Part shown: positions 13,350 through 21,638 of the stretch, in pieces | Numbering within the stretch: position 1 is the stretch's first letter | Layout: the number at the start of each line of letters is the position of its first letter | Virus record (IMG/VR): IMGVR_UViG_3300037042_001101 | Location: 1 to 30,461 of that record | Origin: a virus | Length of the DNA: 30,461 nucleotides | Reading direction: 5' to 3' (one strand) | The notes under the pieces: model-generated | Databases searched by the model: none | What the model was told of the DNA's origin: nothing | What the model saw: the letters and a program-made list of their open reading frames with translations, nothing else | Position numbers and translations under genes: made by a program

Positions 13350-13498
13350 TGACATACGGGCAAATAATAGCAGCAATACAATGTTACATACACCACGTTA
13401 CCGGGAAAGAGGTAGCTATAAATCTACCACGTAATATAGGTGAAATTAAAAAGATGCAACAGATGTACGCCATAGCATCCGAACATTTGAAAAGTTAA
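13349..13498 (+). CDS. Small hypothetical protein after terL
   Basis: A 49-residue frame whose ATG shares one base with the TAA of terL and which stops at 13496-13498. It starts MTYGQIIAAIQCYIHHVTG and ends in a basic helix, IGEIKKMQQMYAIAS. The overlap and the good codon pattern support translation. No function is recognised. Confidence 0.65.
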   Translation: MTYGQIIAAIQCYIHHVTGKEVAINLPRNIGEIKKMQQMYAIASEHLKS

Positions 13499-13501
13499 AT
13501 A

Positions 13502-13543
13502 TTTGTTAAAACTAATTTATGTAACAAATTAATATTATATTTG
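13502..13543 (+). promoter_or_regulatory. Promoter P2 of a small independent unit
   Basis: TTTGTTAAAA is at 13502-13511, TTTATGT at 13516-13522 and the -7 box TATATTTG at 13536-13543. The distance from the first element to the -7 box is 34 nt, the same as in P1. The A-rich leader follows, then ATG 13567. It is an early-type promoter inside the structural gene region. Confidence 0.8.
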
Positions 13544-13566
13544 TTAAAAATTTAAAACAAACAAAA

Positions 13567-13773
13567 ATGGAAAAAGTAAACGTAGAGGTTAATTATTGCA
13601 CAGTGGATTTTGAAGTATCCGGATATTATATTAAAAGTAATTCATATGACAACACGAAAAGTTGTTTGGATGATGCGGAAATAACTATACAGGGTGTTGA
13701 TCTTTGGGAAATATTATCTACAAAACAATGGAACGACATTATAGATTTAGCAATACAGGAAATAGAAAGTTAA
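13567..13773 (+). CDS. Small protein of a moron-like unit
   Basis: A 68-residue beta-rich acidic protein: VEVNYCTVDFEVSGYYI at the N-terminus, then EITIQGVDLWEILS and a C-terminal acidic helix. Similar small phage proteins with CxVDFEVxGYY are known, from memory, without function. It has its own promoter upstream and a terminator downstream (13879-13907), between terL and the tail genes. That is the layout of a moron, a gene expressed apart from its structural neighbours. Confidence 0.75.
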   Translation: MEKVNVEVNYCTVDFEVSGYYIKSNSYDNTKSCLDDAEITIQGVDLWEILSTKQWNDIIDLAIQEIES

Positions 13774-13815
13774 TTTTTGTTTAGATTAGTTAATTTGGTT
13801 AAATGTAATTCAACA

Positions 13816-13865
13816 CCCTGATAAATAAAAAATCCCGCCCAGACATACAGGGAGCAAGGCGGATT
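13816..13865 (+). ncRNA. Candidate pseudoknot RNA element
   Basis: In a 105-nt non-coding stretch lies a GC-rich patch that stands out from its AT-rich surroundings. CCCTG (13816-13820) can pair with CAGGG (13848-13852), and AATCCCGCC (13831-13839) with GGCGGATT (13858-13865) with one bulged C. The two stems interlock, giving an H-type pseudoknot. A clean terminator follows 13 nt later. It could be a small stable RNA or the 3' structured end of the 13567 transcript. Confidence 0.45.
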
Positions 13866-13878
13866 GGAATTGCAAATT

Positions 13879-13907
13879 AAGACTTACAGAAATGTAGGTC
13901 TTTTTTT
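13879..13907 (+). terminator. Strong terminator before the tail genes
   Basis: AAGACTTACA (13879-13888) pairs with TGTAGGTCTT (13893-13902) over ten pairs, with a GAAA tetraloop and one G-U pair, followed by a T run to 13907. It closes the P2 unit and insulates it from the tail operon. Confidence 0.9.
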
Positions 13908-13914
13908 GTTTAAT

Positions 13915-13942
13915 ACAATATTGTAAAATAGTTATTAATATA
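13915..13942 (+). promoter_or_regulatory. Candidate late promoter L1
   Basis: ACAATATTG (13915-13923), then 8 nt, then TTATTAATATA (13932-13942), followed by A-rich sequence and ATG 13955. The same two elements with the same 8-nt spacing occur at 24050-24077. Both lie just behind a terminator and in front of a structural gene block. The motif differs from the early TAnnTTTG promoters. Confidence 0.55.
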
Positions 13943-13954
13943 AAAAACAATAAT

Positions 13955-14638
13955 ATGAAATTAGAAATAAGCATACCAACAGAATTAAACGAAATTAAGT
14001 TATCACAATACCAGGCGTTTTTAAAGATAGCTAAAGATAATGATGATGCCGAATTTTTGAATCAAAAGATGGTTCAAACGTTCTGTAATATAGATTTAAA
14101 AGATGTAGCTGAAATTAAGTATAAAGATGTATTAGAAATAACCGCATCAATAGGTAAAATGTTTAACGTGCAATCGCATAAGTTTATAAACAGATTTAAA
14201 CTTGGTGGAATTGAATTCGGTTTTATTCCTGATTTAGATGATATGACTTTTGGGGAATATACAGATTTAGATTCATACATTGGTGATTGGGAAAATATGC
14301 ACAAAGCTATGGCGGTTTTATTTAGACCAATTAAAAAGAAAGGTTTAAATAATACATATGAAATAGAAAAATACAATGGTAGTATTACATATTGCGATGT
14401 AATGAAACACGCTCCTTTGGATGTTGTATTTGGTGCGAATGTTTTTTTTTACAATTTAGGAAACGAATTATTGAAAAGTACGATGAACTATTTGGAGAAC
14501 AACAAACAGATACAGACTATTCTGCAACAGCACAATTCGGAAAACGATGGGGTTGGTATTCATCAATCTATGCTATCGCTCAAGGAGACCTTACAAGATT
14601 TGATCGAGTTACCGAGTTACCAATTAACCAATGTTTAA
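13955..14638 (+). CDS. Tail assembly chaperone, zero-frame product
   Basis: This 227-residue protein is the first of the tail operon and resembles the tail assembly chaperones (gpG-like) of Bacteroidota siphophages: a conserved-looking N-terminal half (IPTELNEIKLSQYQAFL; FIPDLDDMTFGEYTDLD; MHKAMAVLFRPI). At 14441-14450 the codons GTT TTT TTT TAC form a U-run where a -1 shift gives the extended gpGT-like form. The zero frame continues 62 more codons past this site (NLGNELLKSTMNYLE and so on). Such chaperones bind the tape measure protein before tail tube assembly. The identification rests on position, the overlapping frame and pattern memory. Confidence 0.8.
   Translation: MKLEISIPTELNEIKLSQYQAFLKIAKDNDDAEFLNQKMVQTFCNIDLKDVAEIKYKDVLEITASIGKMFNVQSHKFINRFKLGGIEFGFIPDLDDMTFGEYTDLDSYIGDWENMHKAMAVLFRPIKKKGLNNTYEIEKYNGSITYCDVMKHAPLDVVFGANVFFYNLGNELLKSTMNYLENNKQIQTILQQHNSENDGVGIHQSMLSLKETLQDLIELPSYQLTNV
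14443..14449 (+). promoter_or_regulatory. -1 ribosomal frameshift site (T TTT TTT)
   Basis: The heptamer T TTT TTT is in register for X XXY YYZ slippage, within a run of nine T (14442-14450). Shifting -1 here moves translation into the frame that ends at 14703 and encodes the conserved second part of the chaperone. Transcription slippage on the T9 run is an alternative mechanism. Confidence 0.75.
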
Positions 14639-14703
14639 CATACCTAACATTTGAAAAGCAAAAAAACAAAATAGAATCTGATTTAATTAAAAAAACAATA
14701 TGA
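14449..14703 (+). CDS. Tail assembly chaperone, -1 frame extension
   Basis: From the slip site the -1 frame reads 84 residues starting LQFRKRIIEKYDELFG, then FGKRWGWYSSIYAIAQGD and LTRFDRVTELPINQCLTYL. This is a familiar pattern in Bacteroidota phage tail chaperones and gives a fused product of about 249 residues. The frame has no good start of its own near the slip site; an upstream ATG at 14392 would translate a non-conserved Cys-rich lead-in. The stop TGA overlaps the next gene's ATG at 14700. It overlaps the zero frame for about 190 nt. Confidence 0.75.
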   Translation, partial: LQFRKRIIEKYDELFGEQQTDTDYSATAQFGKRWGWYSSIYAIAQGDLTRFDRVTELPINQCLTYLTFEKQKNKIESDLIKKTI

Positions 14704-15155
14704 GTACATTTTACGAAATAACACAAGTAATTAAGAATACCTTGCAACAGGATATATTTGTCAATACTGTTACAACGGGTGATATATTCAAAGTAGATTT
14801 AAATAAGCAAACGATATTTCCATTAAGTCATATTATTATTAATTCAGTATCCTATCAAGGTCCGGTATTAAATTATAATATATCTATTCTATGTATGGAT
14901 ATTGTGGATGAATCTAAATCCAAAACAACAGATATATTTATTGGTAATGACAACGAGCAGGATGTATTAAATACACAATTAGCTGTGGCAAATAGATTCC
15001 TGGAATTATTAAGCAGAGGAGCATTAGCGGAAGATTACGAATTAGTAAATGGTACAGCAAACATTGAATTTTTTACAGAACGTTTTGAAAATAAAATAGC
15101 CGGTGTAACATTTACATTTGATATTGCTATTGAAAATAAAATGACAAAATGCTAA
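14700..15155 (+). CDS. Putative tail completion protein
   Basis: This 151-residue protein has an N-terminal helix (YEITQVIKNTLQQDIFVNTVTTGD) followed by beta strands (HIIINSVSYQG; YNISILCMDIVDES) and a final strand pair (AGVTFTFDIAIENKMT). It matches, in size and pattern, tail terminator/completion proteins that cap the tail tube. Position after the tail chaperone and before the HK97-gp10-like gene agrees. ATG 14700 overlaps the -1 frame stop. Confidence 0.65.
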   Translation: MSTFYEITQVIKNTLQQDIFVNTVTTGDIFKVDLNKQTIFPLSHIIINSVSYQGPVLNYNISILCMDIVDESKSKTTDIFIGNDNEQDVLNTQLAVANRFLELLSRGALAEDYELVNGTANIEFFTERFENKIAGVTFTFDIAIENKMTKC

Positions 15156-15691
15156 AATCTGAAAAGGTAAATAAAACTATTCAAATGTTTCGTGATTATG
15201 TTATTCGTGAGGCAAAGGATAACCTTAAAAGGTCAAAACATAATAATACAAGTTTTTTAGCTAATAGCATTAAAGGTGAATTAGTAACAGAAAATGATTT
15301 TACTATTGTAGGTTTTACAATGGCAAATTATGGGATGTTTGTTGATCAGGGTGTTAAAGGTAAATCAAGTTCTGAAAAAGCACCAAACAGTGAATTTCAA
15401 TTTGGTACCGGTACAGGTCCTAAAGGTGGTTTAACAAAGGGAATCCAAAAATGGGTTAGGCAAAAAGGTTTTCAATTTAGAAGCAGAGAAGAGGGAAGTA
15501 AAGGTAGGTTTTTAAGTTATGAATCTACAGCCTATTTAATTACACGTTCTATATTTCATAATGGTATTAAACCCTCATTATTCTTTACCAAACCATTTGA
15601 GGCGGGATATAAAAAATACATAGATACAGATTTAATAAAAGCGTTTGGTCAAGATGTAGAAACAATGGTAGATTATAATTTAAAAGATTAA
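15149..15691 (+). CDS. HK97 gp10-like head-tail connector/tail protein
   Basis: This 180-residue protein has a basic helical N-terminus (DYVIREAKDNLKRSKH), then NTSFLANSIKGELV and the GFTMANYGMFVDQGVKGK segment. The YGxFVDxGxxG motif is common in HK97-gp10-like and related neck proteins. A C-terminal helical part carries FFTKPFEAGYKKY. These proteins join the tail to the head or complete the tail end. It overlaps the upstream gene by 7 nt. Confidence 0.65.
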   Translation: MLKSEKVNKTIQMFRDYVIREAKDNLKRSKHNNTSFLANSIKGELVTENDFTIVGFTMANYGMFVDQGVKGKSSSEKAPNSEFQFGTGTGPKGGLTKGIQKWVRQKGFQFRSREEGSKGRFLSYESTAYLITRSIFHNGIKPSLFFTKPFEAGYKKYIDTDLIKAFGQDVETMVDYNLKD

Positions 15692-15694
15692 AAA

Positions 15695-16765
15695 ATGAAA
15701 GTAATAAGTGCAAGAAGTCCATATCAGATAATAATAGATGAGGCAGGACAAACAGGAAGTAAAGTAGAATTGTTTATTTGGAATAAAGGAACAACAGAAC
15801 CTACAATTCCTACATATGTATTAAGTGCTAATATTCCATCTGCAGCACAAATAGAAACTAATTATAATATTTCACCTTATATTTTAGAATATATTAATCA
15901 CATTTTACCTGTTTATAGTACAACGCCTGCAGTTGCAGGAAACAATGAATGGTGTTTTACAAAAGTTAAAAGATATAAAAATGTATCCGGTGCTTTTACT
16001 TTATTAGATACTACATTATATCTTGGAATTAATGCTTATTCAGAAGTTTCTGATGGTGTAAATTTTAATACTACCGATGATGAAGATTATATATTATTAG
16101 GTGCATCAAACAATTTAAATAATAAAATTCAATATTACAATAATATACCTTCTTTAAATTTTTTAGCAAAACGCGAAACTGCAAATGATTATATAGTTAG
16201 TTATTTTAATTCAGCAGGTACATTATTAAACACAAGTGTTATTTTAAGTGGTGGTTCTACAGATTATTTTAATTATAAAGTACCATTAGCTTTTAATAAT
16301 TCTGCTTTTTGTGAAATTGAAAGTGATGTAGCAAGTGTCATTTATAGGGTTTATACAGAAAAGATAGAGGAATGTAAATACACACCTGTAAATTGTACCT
16401 ATGTAAACAAACTTGGTGGATGGCAACAAATAACGTTCTTTAAGGCACAAACAAATAAAATTGATATACAGGGTAGTAAATATAATTTAATGCCTTCTGC
16501 GATATTTTACAATCCACACGAAGGCAAAACTAAATCATTTAACATAAACGGAAAGCAAAGCGTTACTTTAAATACAGGTTGGGTTACAGAAGGATATAAT
16601 ACATTTATAAAAGAATTAATGTTAAGTGAAACTATTTTATTAGATACTAAACCTGTAACAATTAAAACACAATCGTTACAATACAAAACTAATTTATTAG
16701 ATAAAAATATAAACTTTACTATTGATTTTGAATATTCAGATAATTTAATTAACAACGTAATATAA
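15695..16765 (+). CDS. Putative distal tail/baseplate protein
   Basis: This is a 356-residue, beta-rich protein. N-terminal strands (YQIIIDEAGQTGSKVELFIWNKG) read like an immunoglobulin-type fold. The C-terminal third has KSFNINGKQSVTLNTGWVTEGYN, then IKELMLSETILLD and VTIKTQSLQYKTN, a pattern familiar from structural proteins of Bacteroidota phages. It lies before a 776-residue tail protein with a 1-nt overlap (TAATG). A distal-tail or baseplate role is inferred from order and fold only. Confidence 0.6.
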   Translation: MKVISARSPYQIIIDEAGQTGSKVELFIWNKGTTEPTIPTYVLSANIPSAAQIETNYNISPYILEYINHILPVYSTTPAVAGNNEWCFTKVKRYKNVSGAFTLLDTTLYLGINAYSEVSDGVNFNTTDDEDYILLGASNNLNNKIQYYNNIPSLNFLAKRETANDYIVSYFNSAGTLLNTSVILSGGSTDYFNYKVPLAFNNSAFCEIESDVASVIYRVYTEKIEECKYTPVNCTYVNKLGGWQQITFFKAQTNKIDIQGSKYNLMPSAIFYNPHEGKTKSFNINGKQSVTLNTGWVTEGYNTFIKELMLSETILLDTKPVTIKTQSLQYKTNLLDKNINFTIDFEYSDNLINNVI

Positions 16766-19095
16766 TGAATGTAGTTTCACTTTATATTTATACAGATACA
16801 ATTTCAAAAAGATTAGAATTATTTAACGATGAAAAAATATCTGTTACAAGTGCTGTTTCCAATTTTAATGATTTAGGAAAAATCTATACAGACTTTTCTC
16901 AATCTTTTACTATACCCGCATCAAAAAGAAATAACAAAATACTATCACATTGGTACGAAAGTTCTATAGATAATGGTTACGACCATCGTAAAAGATATGA
17001 TGCGTATATTGAGGTAAATTCAGTTTTATTTAAGAAGGGAAATATCCAATTAGAAAAAGCAAATAAAAAGAACGGATTTATTGAAAGTTATACAGTTACG
17101 TTTTATGGAAATTTAACACAATTAAAAGATAAATTTAAAGATGATAAATTAAACACTTTAGATTTTAGTAGTTTAAATCACACTTACAATTCAACAAATA
17201 TAATTAATAGAATAAACCCTACAAGTACGAGTTATTTAGTTAGTTATCCTTTAATTGGTTCACGTAGAAAATTTTATTATAAATCAGGTGCATCACACGA
17301 AGATATTACACAAACAGCCGGTGCTATACAATGGAACGAGTTATTTCCTGCTGTACCTTTATGGAAAGTATTTGAATTTATACAAACTAAATACGGAGTA
17401 ACATTTACAGGTAGTTTCTTTAGCTTAGATCAATGGAGTAAATTATATTTATACCTTAAAAATGCGGATGTATTACAATATAAATCAGAACCTTTATTAA
17501 TTGATTTTACAGCTAAATCAGGGGCTCAACCTGCTTTATTAGATTTAACAACAAATGTATTATCTACAACTTGGGATTTTTCTACAGCACCTGTACGAAG
17601 AAATTATGTTGAATTAGTAATTACCACAACATCAACAAATTATAAAATAACAGTAACGGATAATAATTTTCCATTTGCAACATATGATAATTTAAGCGGT
17701 AACACTACTTTAAATATTTTAAATACCTCTTTTGCTGATAACCCTGCTACAAATAATTTTAGATTTTATTTCAGTTCAGAAACATCATCAAGTTTTACCT
17801 CCTATGTTAAATACGAAGGTATTGTAGTATTTGCAAAAACAATTTTAGTACAAGCAACAAGCCCAAGCCAAACAGTAGTTTCAAATATTGCAATTAAAAA
17901 TTATGTACCTGATATTACTGTTAATGATTTTATTACAGGTATTATTAAGGCATTTAATTTAATGATTATTCCTAAGGATGTAAATACATTTGAATTTCTA
18001 CCTTTAGAAATGTATTACAATGCCGGTAAAATATTAGATATAACAAAATATGTTTATGCAGATGAAATGGATATTGAACGCCCTAAATTGTTTAAGGCAA
18101 TAAACTTCCAATATGAAAAAAGTAATAATATTTTAAACAACGCCTACAGGGGTTTATATAATACCGAATATGGTGATTTAATTTATACTAATAGCAATTC
18201 AAGTGAAAGTTCAAATTATGATATTAAACTGCCATTTGAAAATGTTTTATTTGAAAGGGCTGTAGGATATAATTTTGAAACTGCTACTTTAATAGATAAA
18301 GATTTAAAACCATATACACCCAAACCAATGTTAATTTATAACAATGGCGAATTACCTACAAATTTAAGTGGTTCAAATAGAATACACGTTACAACAGAAA
18401 CAGGAACATCACACATAGATAATTACATTAGATTTTCAAACGAATATAATAGTTTACCAACAGATGCTACATTTTCATATTTAATGACTATGAACTTTGG
18501 AAACGAACAATCACCCTGGTATAATGTTTTGGCACCAAAGGGATTGTATTTTAGGCACTATAAAAACTATATTGATAATTTATATAACATCAAAACAAGA
18601 GTTATTAAATGTAAAGCGTTGTTTCCCACAAGCCTGTTAAATTCATCCGTTACAAATGGTTCGGGCAGATCATTAGGTATAGCTTTAAATGATAGGTTAA
18701 TAATCAGAAATAAAAGGTATATCATTAATAATATAACTACCGATTTAACAACGGGTGAAGCTAATTTAGAATTAATTACAGACTATAGGGGAATAAACGC
18801 TGCAAGTTCTGTAGGATATAGATACGCAAGTTATGATGTATTGCAGGTTGATAGAACAGCACAAGTTATAGAGGAAGTTATTTATTTAAATGACTATGAT
18901 AGTTTTTCTTTAAAAGGTGCGGAAAACTTTTTAATATATACACCAACATTAGATAATTTAAACGATATTACACTAACAGTTACAATACCTTTAAATTCGG
19001 GTGCAGATAGAACTGATAGAATAGGAATTGAATATTACATAGGTGGTGTTTTGCAAAAAACAGAATATATAAATATTTTACAAACAGCAATATGA
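16765..19095 (+). CDS. Large tail hub/baseplate-like protein
   Basis: This is the largest gene of the window, coding 776 residues. The N-terminal 130 residues (ISVTSAVSNFNDLGKIYTD; FTIPASKRNNKILSHWYE) form a domain repeatedly seen at the start of large tail proteins in Bacteroidota phages. The middle is beta-rich with Ser/Thr/Asn stretches. A region around residues 380-450 (VNDFITGIIKAFNLMIIP; FEFLPLEMYY) resembles tail hub (gp27/Tal-like) folds. The C-terminus has short beta repeats. It is probably the central tail-tip protein. Unusually, it precedes the tape measure gene. Confidence 0.6.
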   Translation: MNVVSLYIYTDTISKRLELFNDEKISVTSAVSNFNDLGKIYTDFSQSFTIPASKRNNKILSHWYESSIDNGYDHRKRYDAYIEVNSVLFKKGNIQLEKANKKNGFIESYTVTFYGNLTQLKDKFKDDKLNTLDFSSLNHTYNSTNIINRINPTSTSYLVSYPLIGSRRKFYYKSGASHEDITQTAGAIQWNELFPAVPLWKVFEFIQTKYGVTFTGSFFSLDQWSKLYLYLKNADVLQYKSEPLLIDFTAKSGAQPALLDLTTNVLSTTWDFSTAPVRRNYVELVITTTSTNYKITVTDNNFPFATYDNLSGNTTLNILNTSFADNPATNNFRFYFSSETSSSFTSYVKYEGIVVFAKTILVQATSPSQTVVSNIAIKNYVPDITVNDFITGIIKAFNLMIIPKDVNTFEFLPLEMYYNAGKILDITKYVYADEMDIERPKLFKAINFQYEKSNNILNNAYRGLYNTEYGDLIYTNSNSSESSNYDIKLPFENVLFERAVGYNFETATLIDKDLKPYTPKPMLIYNNGELPTNLSGSNRIHVTTETGTSHIDNYIRFSNEYNSLPTDATFSYLMTMNFGNEQSPWYNVLAPKGLYFRHYKNYIDNLYNIKTRVIKCKALFPTSLLNSSVTNGSGRSLGIALNDRLIIRNKRYIINNITTDLTTGEANLELITDYRGINAASSVGYRYASYDVLQVDRTAQVIEEVIYLNDYDSFSLKGAENFLIYTPTLDNLNDITLTVTIPLNSGADRTDRIGIEYYIGGVLQKTEYINILQTAI

Positions 19096-19238
19096 TAAAA
19101 AACATTTTAGAATTATTATCACTACACGAACATTACGGACAAAGTGAAGTAATAGAAATAGCAAAAGGAAAATATAAATTAGTAACTTCTTGGAAACAAG
19201 CATTTGAACAACTGAAAAGACAATGGAAAATAAAGTAG
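19092..19238 (+). CDS. Small hypothetical protein before the tape measure
   Basis: A 48-residue frame coupled by ATGA to the upstream hub gene and overlapping the tape measure start by 16 nt. It is a mostly helical, basic protein (KNILELLSLHEHYGQSEVIEIAKGKYK; WKQAFEQLKRQWKIK). No function is recognised. Small chaperone-like proteins next to tape measure genes are common, which is only a hint. Confidence 0.6.
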   Translation: MIKNILELLSLHEHYGQSEVIEIAKGKYKLVTSWKQAFEQLKRQWKIK

Positions 19239-20860
19239 TAAATTTAGAAATAAAATCAAATATAGAGGGTTCAATATCTGAATTAAAAGCATTAAAAAGG
19301 CAGTTACGTGATACTGCTGCAGGTTCAGAAGAATTTAAAGTGCTATATAATCAGATTGATGATTTAGAGGATAAAATAAAATCCTCACGTAACGCCTCTG
19401 CTGATTGGATAGATAGTTTGGAACAGGCGGGTGGACCTCTTGGAATGCTTGGTGCAGGTTTAAATAATGCTAAAGTTGCTACTCAAAGTTTTGGTGGTGC
19501 ATTAAAAGCTACAGGTATTGGTTTAATTGTTTCTTTACTTGGTGGATTGGTTGCTGCATTTTCAGAAAACGAAGGTGCTATGAAAAAACTACAACCTGTT
19601 TTGGATGGTTTAAAGAAAATCTTTCAGGGTGTATTTCGTGCAGTAGAACCTTTGTTTGATACATTTGTTGATTTAGCAACACAGGCACTACCATATGTTA
19701 CAAAAGGTATTGGAATGGTTTATTCTGCTATGATGGCATACTTTACCTTTATAAAGGAATCGGGCGGTGGTGTAATGAAAATTTTAAAAGGTATTTTTAC
19801 CTTAGATGCGGATGCTATAACTGCAGGTATAGACCAGGTTGGTGGAAGTTTCAAAAAAACACAAACCGCCTACACTGATAGTATGAAACGATTTTCAGAA
19901 GGTTCAAAAGAACTCACAAAGAGGGAAAAAGAAGAAATGGAAAAGCGTGAGGAAGATAGAAAAAAAGCATTAGAAAAACAACAGGAAAACGAAAGAAAAG
20001 CAAAAGAATTAAAAGAGAAAAAAGCTAAAGAAGAGGCGGACAGATTACAAAAAATAAAGGATGAAGCCAATAAAGAGGCTATAAAACAAGCAGAGGCTTT
20101 TAGAAATAAATTAGAGGAGGCGGAAAAAACGGAAAGGGATGCCAAAAAAGCTAATGAAGAGGCTTTATTAACAGAACAACAATTAGCAATACAAAGAGAA
20201 AATGAGGCATATCAAGCTAAATTAAACAACGCTAAACAGTTTGGGGTTAGTACAGAAGAAATAGAAAAACAGCATTTAAACAATTTAAATAATATAAATT
20301 TAACCGCACAACAAAAACAATATGCGGAAGATAAAGCCAATGCCGAGGCTTTAATAAAAATTGAGGAATTAAAAACACAGGCCAAAATTGAACAAGCACA
20401 AAGAGGGGCTGCATTATTAAGTAATGTTTCTGATTTAATAGGTAAGGATACTGCGGCAGGTAAGGTAGCGGCAGTTGCAGCCACAACAATTAACACCTAT
20501 GCTGCAGCACAAGCAGCCTTCTTAAATGCACAAAAAAATCCGATATCTATACTTGGACCGGCATATCCGTATATTTCTGCAGGTTTGGCTATCGCAGGTG
20601 GTTTGAAAAATGTACAGGCAATTTTATCTGTACCTACGCCAAGTGGTGGTGGTGGTGGCGGTGCTCCAAGTGGCGGGGGTATGGGTGCGGGACCTGCAGC
20701 TCCAAGTTTCAATGTGGTAGGTCAAGGTGGTGCGAATCAATTAGCACAATCAATAGGTAACCAGGAACAGCAACCTGTACAAGCATATGTAGTGGCAGGT
20801 GCAGTTACAACGGGACAGGCATTAAACAGAAATATCATTAATAACGCCTCAATGGGTTAA
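19223..20860 (+). CDS. Tape measure protein
   Basis: This 545-residue protein has the typical tape-measure order. A helical coiled N-terminus (EGSISELKALKRQL) comes first, then a Gly/Ala-rich hydrophobic region at residues 68-115 (GGPLGMLGAGLNN; GIGLIVSLLGGLVAAF). A second hydrophobic part follows near 130-175, then a long highly charged coiled coil at about 215-400 (Lys/Glu/Ala-rich). Last come a second Ala-rich hydrophobic part and a Gly-rich linker (PSGGGGGGAPSGGGMG). The end (FNVVGQGGANQLAQ; RNIINNASMG) is common in Bacteroidota phage tape measures. It sets tail length; 545 residues suggests a rather short siphovirus tail. Confidence 0.85.
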   Translation: MENKVVNLEIKSNIEGSISELKALKRQLRDTAAGSEEFKVLYNQIDDLEDKIKSSRNASADWIDSLEQAGGPLGMLGAGLNNAKVATQSFGGALKATGIGLIVSLLGGLVAAFSENEGAMKKLQPVLDGLKKIFQGVFRAVEPLFDTFVDLATQALPYVTKGIGMVYSAMMAYFTFIKESGGGVMKILKGIFTLDADAITAGIDQVGGSFKKTQTAYTDSMKRFSEGSKELTKREKEEMEKREEDRKKALEKQQENERKAKELKEKKAKEEADRLQKIKDEANKEAIKQAEAFRNKLEEAEKTERDAKKANEEALLTEQQLAIQRENEAYQAKLNNAKQFGVSTEEIEKQHLNNLNNINLTAQQKQYAEDKANAEALIKIEELKTQAKIEQAQRGAALLSNVSDLIGKDTAAGKVAAVAATTINTYAAAQAAFLNAQKNPISILGPAYPYISAGLAIAGGLKNVQAILSVPTPSGGGGGGAPSGGGMGAGPAAPSFNVVGQGGANQLAQSIGNQEQQPVQAYVVAGAVTTGQALNRNIINNASMG

Positions 20861-21043
20861 TGTAATTATAAATAAAAACTTGCGTTGTAAAGCATTGATT
20901 TTATTGGTATTTTTCGTTAAATTAAAAAACTTTAAAAAAACAATATAGTATATTAAAAACAATTATAATCGTTTAAATCAAATAAAAATCGCTTTAAATT
21001 AAAAGTTTAAAAAACAAAACAAAATTTAATTTATTTTAATAAT
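20861..21043 (+). other. Non-coding region between tape measure and head genes
   Basis: 183 AT-rich bases with no convincing gene. Two near-identical segments, AATCGTTTAAAT and AATCGCTTTAAAT (about 20969-20999), form a short direct repeat, and TTTAAA occurs several times. I find neither the TAnnTTTG box nor the ACAATWTTG/TTATTAATATA pair. It probably holds a start site for the head module that I cannot define. Confidence 0.5.
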
Positions 21044-21634
21044 ATGAAGATAATAGAACTAATAATAGACGAAAACGAAAAACTTTCAGGGGTTGATGCT
21101 GTATCAATAGTAGAATTCCCGGCAATTGAATCAAATTTTATTTCATTAAATAAACAATTAGCACTTGCTAAAGTTGATGATGAAAAACGTATTTTGATGG
21201 GTGCTGCTTTAATTCCAAATAAGCAAATTTACAGAAGAAATGGCGAGGAGGAATATTATATTTTCTTTTCAAATGAAACAGTTAGAAAGGCAAGCGAATT
21301 ATTTTTGATGAATTCAAATCAAAACAATGCAACATTAGAACACGAAAAAGAATTAAAAGATTTAAGTATTGTGGAATCCTGGATTGTTGAGGATACAGAA
21401 ATGGATAAATCAAAAAAATATGGTTTAGATGCACCCGTTGGATCCTGGATGGTAAGTATGAAAGTAAACAACGATGCAATTTGGAATGATTTTGTAAAAA
21501 CAGGAAAGGTTAAAGGATTTTCAATCGAGGGATATTTTTCAGATAAATTAGAAATGTCTTTACAAAAAGAAAAAGAATTAGAATTAATTGAAAAAATTAA
21601 ATCAATAATAAGTAATGCTGAAATTAATAAATAA
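21044..21634 (+). CDS. XkdF-like prohead protease
   Basis: This 196-residue protein matches the XkdF/Peptidase_S78_2 group of phage head maturation proteases. The N-terminal IDENEKLSGVDAVSIVEFPAIE (residues 8-29) is typical. RILMGAALIPNKQIYR (49-64) follows, then the likely catalytic His100 (ATLEHEK), the IVESWIVED strand, and GKVKGFSIEGYF (154-164), where Ser160 is the likely nucleophile. The protease trims scaffold and capsid proteins during head maturation. Scaffold-like and major capsid genes follow, as expected. Confidence 0.85.
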   Translation: MKIIELIIDENEKLSGVDAVSIVEFPAIESNFISLNKQLALAKVDDEKRILMGAALIPNKQIYRRNGEEEYYIFFSNETVRKASELFLMNSNQNNATLEHEKELKDLSIVESWIVEDTEMDKSKKYGLDAPVGSWMVSMKVNNDAIWNDFVKTGKVKGFSIEGYFSDKLEMSLQKEKELELIEKIKSIISNAEINK

Positions 21635-21638
21635 AATT

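Noticed and set aside
13816-13865. tRNA or tRNA remnant at the GC-rich patch
   Set aside because: No cloverleaf, T-loop or acceptor stem can be drawn; the pairings interlock instead.
14392-14448. Separate gene starting at ATG 14392 in the -1 frame
   Set aside because: The lead-in (Cys-rich) has no leader and lies in the conserved zero-frame part; the frame makes sense as a shift product from 14449.
19870-20145. Long minus-strand frames opposite the tape measure coiled coil
   Set aside because: They are shadows of the Lys/Glu/Ala-rich codons of the tape measure gene; Ser/Phe/Ala-rich products without leader or family.
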